Assembly: GCF_963675165.1 (NCBI RefSeq)
Contig: NC_087377.1
Span: 14,070,198-14,134,197, forward strand
DNA from: Halichondria panicea
Taxonomy: Eukaryota > Porifera > Demospongiae > Suberitida > Halichondriidae
DNA: 64,000 nucleotides
Direction of reading: 5' to 3'
Shown here: in pieces, positions 58,108-64,000 of the stretch
Position numbering within the stretch: position 1 is the first letter of the stretch
Layout: each line of letters opens with the position of its first letter
Notes under the pieces: generated by a model
Told to the model about the DNA's origin: nothing
Database searches by the model: none
The model's input: the letters and a program-made list of their open reading frames with translations, nothing else
Made by a program: the position numbers and the translations under genes

Positions 58108-59349
58108 GGCTACAAGGGAAATTATGGCTCATAAATTGGCATATGCAGCAAAATTAAAATAATGGTGTTTTCCATGAATGAAGATGAGTGAAATGTCTTG
58201 CATGAGAAACATAATGTCATAAATGAAAACATATAGAGACAGGGGGTGTAGTCTGTGGACGAGTTCATCAAAAATTCTGCTGTGTGAGAATTAAGGAGCT
58301 GCCTTAGAGACACTCCGGGAGAGGGCTTGGGCTCAGGCTGAGCTTTTTGCTCACTTAGCACTAGTACTGACTGCACGCACTACACTGGGCCTGTTCAGCT
58401 TCTGTATTAAAAAAAAAACAAGCCTATAATATAGGAATGGCTATTTTAAGCTTACCTTTGCTTGCCTACTAGCCTGGCATAGCTGAAGAGAGCTGGTCTA
58501 GATAACGTCTAGAGCTTGCTGTGTCATGTTGACCGGTTGCTGCGCAGTAAGTAGAGGGAGAGGCTGACTAATTGAACAGAGAGGGGGAGTGGCTCTGTAC
58601 CGTTCGCTTGGAGGGAGGGGTTGGCTGCTCATATTTTGTCCAGGCTGCGCAAGGCTTTGAGTGTGGACAGGAGCCCTGGTGTGGACGAGCTCTCTTTTCC
58701 TAGTTGCCTTGTTTGAATAGTGTTGCTATGTGGTAGTCATGCAAGCTTATATAGGCTGGATACATAGCAGCCTGTCAGCCAATCAGATGGGACATATATC
58801 AATTAATGCACAGTGCCTCGGGGTTTATGACAGTAAACCACACTTAGCAGGGGCGTAACTAGAAATTTACGGAAAGGAGGCAACACCCCTGCAAAATGGT
58901 TGACCGGAAACCACACCCACTAATTATCGCGTAGAAATGCCTGCAAATGGCAGTAAACTGCTATTTACCTGCTCTTCTTCTCCAACAAAACAGTGATAGA
59001 GCTTATTTTCTGCTCATTCTATATACCTATAGTTAGCTAGTTCAGAAAAAAGACAAGAAGACAGCTTCAAAACAACGAACAACTATAGTAGAGCTTGTGA
59101 TGTTAGCATATCAGAGACTGAGAGCTGACTATTTTGGACTTCCTTTAAGCTACCCCGACATGCAATTATTCCCATGCATCTCTATTCTGACGAGTTATCA
59201 CCGCATAAAGTGCATGTTTAAAATTACTAGACTTATTAGTCTTAGATTCCTGCAAATTTACAATGGTATCAGCACAATTTCTTAGAAATGTTCCAATCTT
59301 GAGATACATTTAAGTACATGCAACTACTCACCCTATTACTCTCTAGGCT
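58108..59349. other. No gene seen
   Basis: Short ORFs only. GC-richer around 58500-58700. No family exons or recognisable mobile-element ends. Confidence 0.4.
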
Positions 59350-59466
59350 GTGAGCACTGGATTTTCAAGGTTGCTGCTCCTGAGCTGGGATAGCAGAGTC
59401 CAAAGAAGCTCAAAAATACTGAAGCTATGTCTTGAAAGCTTAAATCATGAACAGAATTCACTATGC
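59350..59466 (-). pseudogene. Short Crypton-like fragment
   Basis: About 100 bases nearly identical to 46571-46670 (GGTTGCTGCTCCTGAGCTGG...TTAAATCATGAACAGAATTC). This is the upstream part of the recombinase relic. The copy is then interrupted by the 59475 element. Confidence 0.7.
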
Positions 59467-59474
59467 TTATCACT

Positions 59475-60555
59475 TAGCCTCGATCCCAGGCCGAGTTTTC
59501 GCTTTTATTCAGTTAGGCAAACAACTAGGCCTGGTATATACTAGTTGTCTGTTCATGCGTCAAATTTTCATTGTATTTGTGTTCGGCAAAAATATAACCA
59601 ATAATTGACATAATTATAGAAAATTCAAAAGAGTGAGTATACAAAATATGCACATATAGGGAGCTGCTTTACAAGGGGAGTTGCCATGCAGTTTGTGCTG
59701 CAGCATGATTATTGTGACCCAGGGAAACTTCAGGATGATTAAATGCCTCAAATTATTTTTCAAGAAGGTTTAGCATGCAGGCTGCTGGACCTCTCTGATT
59801 CTAGGCCCCTATTCGTTACTCAGGTAAAGCTTATTTGAGAAACGTATAATATTCTCTTGATGCCTCTGAGCTACCAGAAACAACGCTCGAACGAGCAGAT
59901 ATACACTCCAGTCTTGTGAGTAGGAAAAGATTAAACAAAGACAAAAAAAGGGTTTAAACTCTTACCTCACACTGTCCAGTGTCGTCCGTTAGTGTAGCCA
60001 AGAGGAGCACTGTTGGGATAGCTGGATATTAGCCATTGCTCCTGTGCAGAGAAGTAGACATTATATAATATGTGTACAATGCGCATTAAATTACTCGTAT
60101 TAAACAGGTTATAGTGTCATTGTCGATCTCTCTGTTCGAGCTGATGATGATAGCACCAAGTCTTCTAGCTCACACTCTTCACTTGATCCACCATGAGATA
60201 ATTATATCAATGGTGGATCTAGATGTTACCAAACAAAAATTACTTGATATGATAGAACCACACAGAAATATCTGACCTTGACAAGCTTGACAAAGCTTTA
60301 TAGCCTCTTCACTTGTCTTCAGAATAATGTTTTCTAAGCTTCAGGGAAGATAAAAGCTTCAGCTAAGAGCCATTCCAAATGATTCCAACAGGATACTGAT
60401 TGCTAGTACACAAAAATAAATGTCACAAAAGTGAACGAGAATATCCATTAGTCAGAATCTGACTAACGACTGACGCATGCGCAAACAACTAGTACCAGGC
60501 CTAGTTGTTCGCCTAACCGTTATAAAAGCGAAAACTCGCCCTGGGATCGAGGCTA
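59475..60555. mobile_element. 1081-bp element, TAGCCTCGATCCCAGG ends, 9-bp target duplication
   Basis: The left 70 bases (TAGCCTCGATCCCAGGCCGA ... AACAACTAGGCCTGGTA) are repeated inverted at the right end, closing at CGAGGCTA. Adjacent 9-mers CTTATCACT (59466-59474) and TCTATCACT (60556-60564) match at seven of nine positions, directly at the ends. No ORF of note, so non-autonomous. Confidence 0.85.
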
Positions 60556-61567
60556 TCTATCACTACGATCAAACATTGTTTTGCGTTTTTGTGGGTGGGG
60601 CTCTCTAGCATGATCATGCATGCGCAGAAAGCAACTGCTAATAATAAAACTCCAAGTGTCAATAAAATGGGGCTAAACCCCTCGATTTTTTTGTCCCGGA
60701 AATTTTTCTTTGGAGGTTGGCACTGGTATAGACTTCTGTTTCCATTAAGATCCTCTTCTATACATAATGACTCTGTGGTTCAATAATTATACAAAGCATT
60801 GCCAAACTAATTACCTGTACTGCATGTATACCCTCGCGAAAATACGCCCACCCTTTTCTGCAATAAGTTTAGCTTATATTATTGGACTGGGTGTTTAATC
60901 GCGAACGGCGAGTATTTATTCGAATATATATAATTATACACATTTCATTTTGCTGCATGCAAACTCAAAGAGTGGGTATATAATGATCGACCATGCATGA
61001 TTGTTGTTAAAAACAATTGATACCAAATTTCAAATCTAAAATTAGAAAATGCTTGTAGTAATACTGCAATCTGATAGGTCACTGAGAGGTCCATTATTTC
61101 ACTTATGGACCTGAGGTCTTCTAAGTAGGTCTATTATACTGATTATGCCTACAGGCAAGATGATGTCAAGATTAACTTGTATAGAACATGGCAACATCAC
61201 ACAGTTTATGTTGAAGTCATAGTAACGGTGATACAGTGCATCATTAAAAATTAATTTTTTTTAAAGTTTTGCGTTCTGCAGTGCCGCTTTGCAGCTTTTA
61301 TCTCTCTCTTGCAGCTACAATAGCTAGTGCTCTAGTGCAGAGCTAACTACTATGACAATAGCAACTTTTTATTTGCAATGCGTGATTCTCAAGAAACAGA
61401 AACTGCCTTCATCAATGTGAGTTTTTTTATGTAGACTAGCCAGAGCAAAGCTTTAACGTTGCTTGAGGCTTGTAGAAACTCTTGGTTTCAGAGTCTTCTT
61501 TGTGTTAATATAGCCTAGCTTGCTTAGCACTATTCTAAACCAGTTATAGGCCTCGTCAACGGTCACT
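60556..61567. other. No gene seen
   Basis: Continues the interrupted repeat (CTATCACTACGATCAAAC, compare about 46700), then AT-rich spacer. A CTTGCAGCT...AGTGCAGAGCTAAC block at about 61285-61355 recurs at about 61705-61775. Confidence 0.4.
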
Positions 61568-61660
61568 ATGGAGTTTTGAGACCCTCAGGCCCTTAGTAGC
61601 ACCCTCGCTACGCTCGAGATGCTACAGCCTCGGGCCTTCAGGTCTCAAAACCCCATAGAG
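61568..61660. repeat. Imperfect hairpin
   Basis: TATGGAGTTTTGAGACCCTC ... GAGGCTGT-like centre ... GGTCTCAAAACCCCATA. Arms of about 40 bases with a CTCGCTACGCTCGAG loop. Confidence 0.7.
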
Positions 61661-61957
61661 ACCTTGGACTCAGTCTATAACTATTATTTAATGGCTGCCA
61701 TCAGCAGAGCCTTGCAGCTCTCTTCTCACTCTTGCAGCTACCAATAGCTATAGCGTTCTAGTGCAGAGCTAACCACTAAGTAGAGTAGCGACACTCGGTA
61801 ACAAGTTGGCTACATGCTCTTCTGAAAAGGCTGCAATGGCAAGCAAAAACTAGGCATAACTCGAGAATGAAGTATTATTTTGCAAATCCACGAATTAAAA
61901 TCCAAGAAAACATGACTAAAAGCCCATAGAAACTCTTAATTGCACTTCATTAATCAG

Positions 61958-61960
<3 letters not shown>

Positions 61961-62029
<69 letters not shown>
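61961..62029. repeat. (AC)n microsatellite, about 69 bp
   Basis: Pure AC dinucleotide run. It lies inside a reverse-strand copy of the 1855/44935 dispersed repeat, where those copies have GT-rich runs at the same relative place. Confidence 0.95.
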
Positions 62030-62037
<8 letters not shown>

Positions 62038-62105
62038 ACCGTATACCTCGCTTACGCATGCGCATGCACCGAGGCATAACAACCACCTCCAAATAAGGGC
62101 CAGTT

Positions 62106-62248
62106 GCTATAATTATAACGGCCAGGCACCCAGGTCCCAGGTGAACAGTTTGTGTACAAAACAACCTCTCAACAAACGCCACCTCAGAGTCTGTATAAAG
62201 GCCAAAACATTGTTCCCCAAAGGTGTTCGTTATAGAGGGGTTCCACTG
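62106..62248. mobile_element. Inverted copy of the CAGTGGAACC MITE
   Basis: Reverse complement of 14284-14440 (ATAACGGCCAGGCACCCAGG ... TATAGAGGGGTTCCACTG then TA). The left end is lost or diverged. Confidence 0.8.
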
Positions 62249-62580
62249 TAGTTTTAGCTCTGGACTAGAAAGCTATATAGCTGGAAAGAAAGTACTGTAA
62301 AGCTACACTGTTCCCTTAAACTTTAAACTCCTGGCGCCCTTTTTAGCAACAATCATGCAACGTCCATCATTTCCCATTCCTAGCGTTTCCCGTGCTGCAT
62401 GCAGCAAAACCATTTGTAAAAATGGGTATTGGGTGTGGCTGGATTGGGTTACTATAATGCATGGGGAAAAGGGGAGGTCAGTGGGTGACAGCTTAATTGT
62501 TCAGAAATCTGCACGTGTGATTGCATATAGCTTTGTATACATTCAGAGGCATCAGTACTACCTGCTGTGCTTTCATTAAT

Positions 62581-62838
62581 TCATACCAAATTTAACTGCC
62601 ATTCGTCTGTTATATAGGTGAATGATGACGGGGCATGCAGTTCAAGATCTTGTGATGGATTTACATAAGTATAGTTACCTGTTTGTGAATGTTGTACAGT
62701 AGCTATAATTATATCATAAATATGCAAGGTTTCAATGCAGTTCAATATTGTAATTCCAGCCACCAAAAACAGAACAACAATTTTTTTACGCTGCAAGTGG
62801 TCTCTATGCTGGTTTCTATATGCAGCAAATGTTTTCAA
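62581..62838 (-). other. Possible membrane/tail exon, weak
   Basis: After a possible acceptor (CACTTGCAG) the minus frame gives a hydrophobic stretch KKIVVLFLVAGITILNCIET, then GNYTYVNPSQDLELHAP and TYITDEW before a stop. YVNP is a Grb2-type SH2 site pattern. No ectodomain found upstream. May be an orphan receptor exon or chance. Confidence 0.25.
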
Positions 62839-63069
62839 GGCAACAAATTAGTTATTACATGGCGATTCGGCCAATAAACTGCTTGTGGCACAAATTGCCA
62901 TGTAATAATACATATTGTAGGCAGGTTTTGGAAGTAGTCATGCAGTATACGAATCATAGTGACTGTAGGCTAGCGTCAAATCCAGGCCGATTCAAATACC
63001 TTTGTTGCCCAGTGAGTGGGCAGATCAAAGCAATCCAGTGCTTTGTAACTTTAATGTAAAATTCATTAT

Positions 63070-63160
63070 ATAACACTAATACTGTTTGAGCGAAAGCATA
63101 ACATGGCGAGAGGCATTAGCAAGCGCACGCTTGCAACACTCGTTATTACAGTAGTATTAT
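63070..63160. repeat. Dispersed repeat matching 2808-2900
   Basis: AGCGAAAGCATAACATGGCG ... AAGCGCACGCTTGCAACACT, same orientation as the left copy. Confidence 0.65.
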
Positions 63161-63444
63161 AGTCTATTGTTATTTAAGAAATTGTTATGCAAAACCAAGG
63201 TATACTCTACTCTAGCCTTTCATACTTCCTCTACTGACTAAAGGTCTCACGAAGGCTGACTCTACTGCATGTAATGTACTGTACTGTACTGTTCATAACA
63301 GATTATGTTCCTGGTAAATGCGCTCCAAGTACTGTACTGTGTGGGAGGACAGTTATTGAGGTTTTCTCTCGCCCACGCTCGTTCAAACTTGTCTACGTTA
63401 CTAGGGGATCACGCAACTTAGCAATTTTGTGTAAAAGTATCAGT

Positions 63445-63969
63445 ACAGCGGTTTTCAGAGTTCTTGCATCAGTTCTCCAATGTCTAGAGCGGAAGTCACT
63501 TGTCACGTGATATTCCCACAAATATTACTGAGTCAGACAAGTTTTGAGTTTTTAATAGACAAAATTACTCCTCGTTACTAAATGTACTAGTTATTCAGAG
63601 AAGTCTGAAATAGGAGTGTAGCTTCCCAGTATTATAAGTAACTGGTTGAAGTGGCTTGCCCCGGCCTGCCTACTCATTTTGTGTTGCTGCAAGCTGATGA
63701 GTCATACAGACAGTAGAATCTCTCTAATAGCTCCAGACATCCAGTTTTGTGTAGCTCACCAAACTATTTGAACTGCTTACAATCTCAAGGATAGCTTCAG
63801 CGGTGATGCAAAAGGCTTGCATTTCCAAAGGTTGATTTTCTCCTAAATCATGTATTGGAAAAAAATCGGTTTGGAATGGGGTAGAAATTCAATCTTGTTA
63901 TGTAATGGTTCACGTGACAAGTACTTCCGCTCTAGACATTGCTAATGCAAGAACTCTGAAAACCGCTGT
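63445..63969. mobile_element. Element with about 70-bp inverted ends
   Basis: ACAGCGGTTTTCAGAGTTCT ... CTAGAGCGGAAGTCACTTGT at the left is mirrored at the right (ACAAGTACTTCCGCTCTAGA ... AGAACTCTGAAAACCGCTGT). Length 525 bp. The short ORF across the left end is not a gene. Confidence 0.75.
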
Positions 63970-64000
63970 AGTTTGACACTCTTCTCTTCTTATGCACTCT

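Noticed and set aside
61940-62251. 103-codon ORF starting with a TH repeat
   Set aside because: It is a translation of the (AC)n microsatellite followed by a MITE copy, not a gene.

Overview
The window is animal genomic DNA: AT-rich, with short GT-AG introns (mostly about 45-75 bases), exons that mostly join in phase 1, secreted and transmembrane multidomain proteins, and many small DNA-transposon relics. Compact genes, an Ig/FN3/sushi repertoire and very frequent TATAATTATA-type words make a demosponge (Amphimedon-like) my best guess. That is inference from style, not a match I could run.

From 1 to about 58.1 kb the window holds one receptor-like gene cluster. Each locus encodes a signal peptide, one Ig-like domain and one FN3-like domain; many then have one or two sushi/CCP modules, then membrane segment(s) and a short tyrosine-containing tail. 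Loci: A (1-1762, +, 5' cut by the window edge, several membrane segments); an orphan tail exon (5.85-6.25 kb); B (8237-9728, -, intact, 435 aa, ITIM-like tail); C (10000-11350, -, broken); D (11801-13223, -, broken); E (14953-16385, -, intact, 398 aa); F (18852-20315, -, intact, 427 aa); an orphan tail exon (21.94-22.23 kb); I (22.9-24.9 kb, +, broken); J (25.1-27.8 kb, +, broken); B-prime (29422-30920, -, frameshifted copy of B); G (33863-36355, -, broken); H (37901-41101, -, broken, split by a transposon); K (53421-58107, +, intact, about 811 aa, with four tandem copies of a tail exon). Several bare Ig-exon relics lie between them. This is a birth-and-death tandem family, of the kind expected for self/non-self or pathogen recognition; no function is proven here.

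About 6.25-10.1 kb and 28.0-31.3 kb are a recent duplication. It works as an internal clock: two foldback MITEs in the first copy have clean empty sites in the second. Both copies carry a dead AGC-kinase fragment.

From about 41 to 53 kb, and again from 58 to 64 kb, I see no host gene. These parts hold mobile-element relics: Ty3-like gag, a Crypton-like tyrosine recombinase, a retroelement-like C-terminal ORF, foldback elements, and a family with TAGCC...GGCTA ends and 9-bp target duplications.

Two sequence-level oddities cross the whole window. The palindromic octamers ATAATTAT and TGCATGCA are very over-represented. Independent paralogues also differ by four-base insertions such as CATG/TGCA, AGCT and AATT, several of which are the frameshifts that broke the genes.
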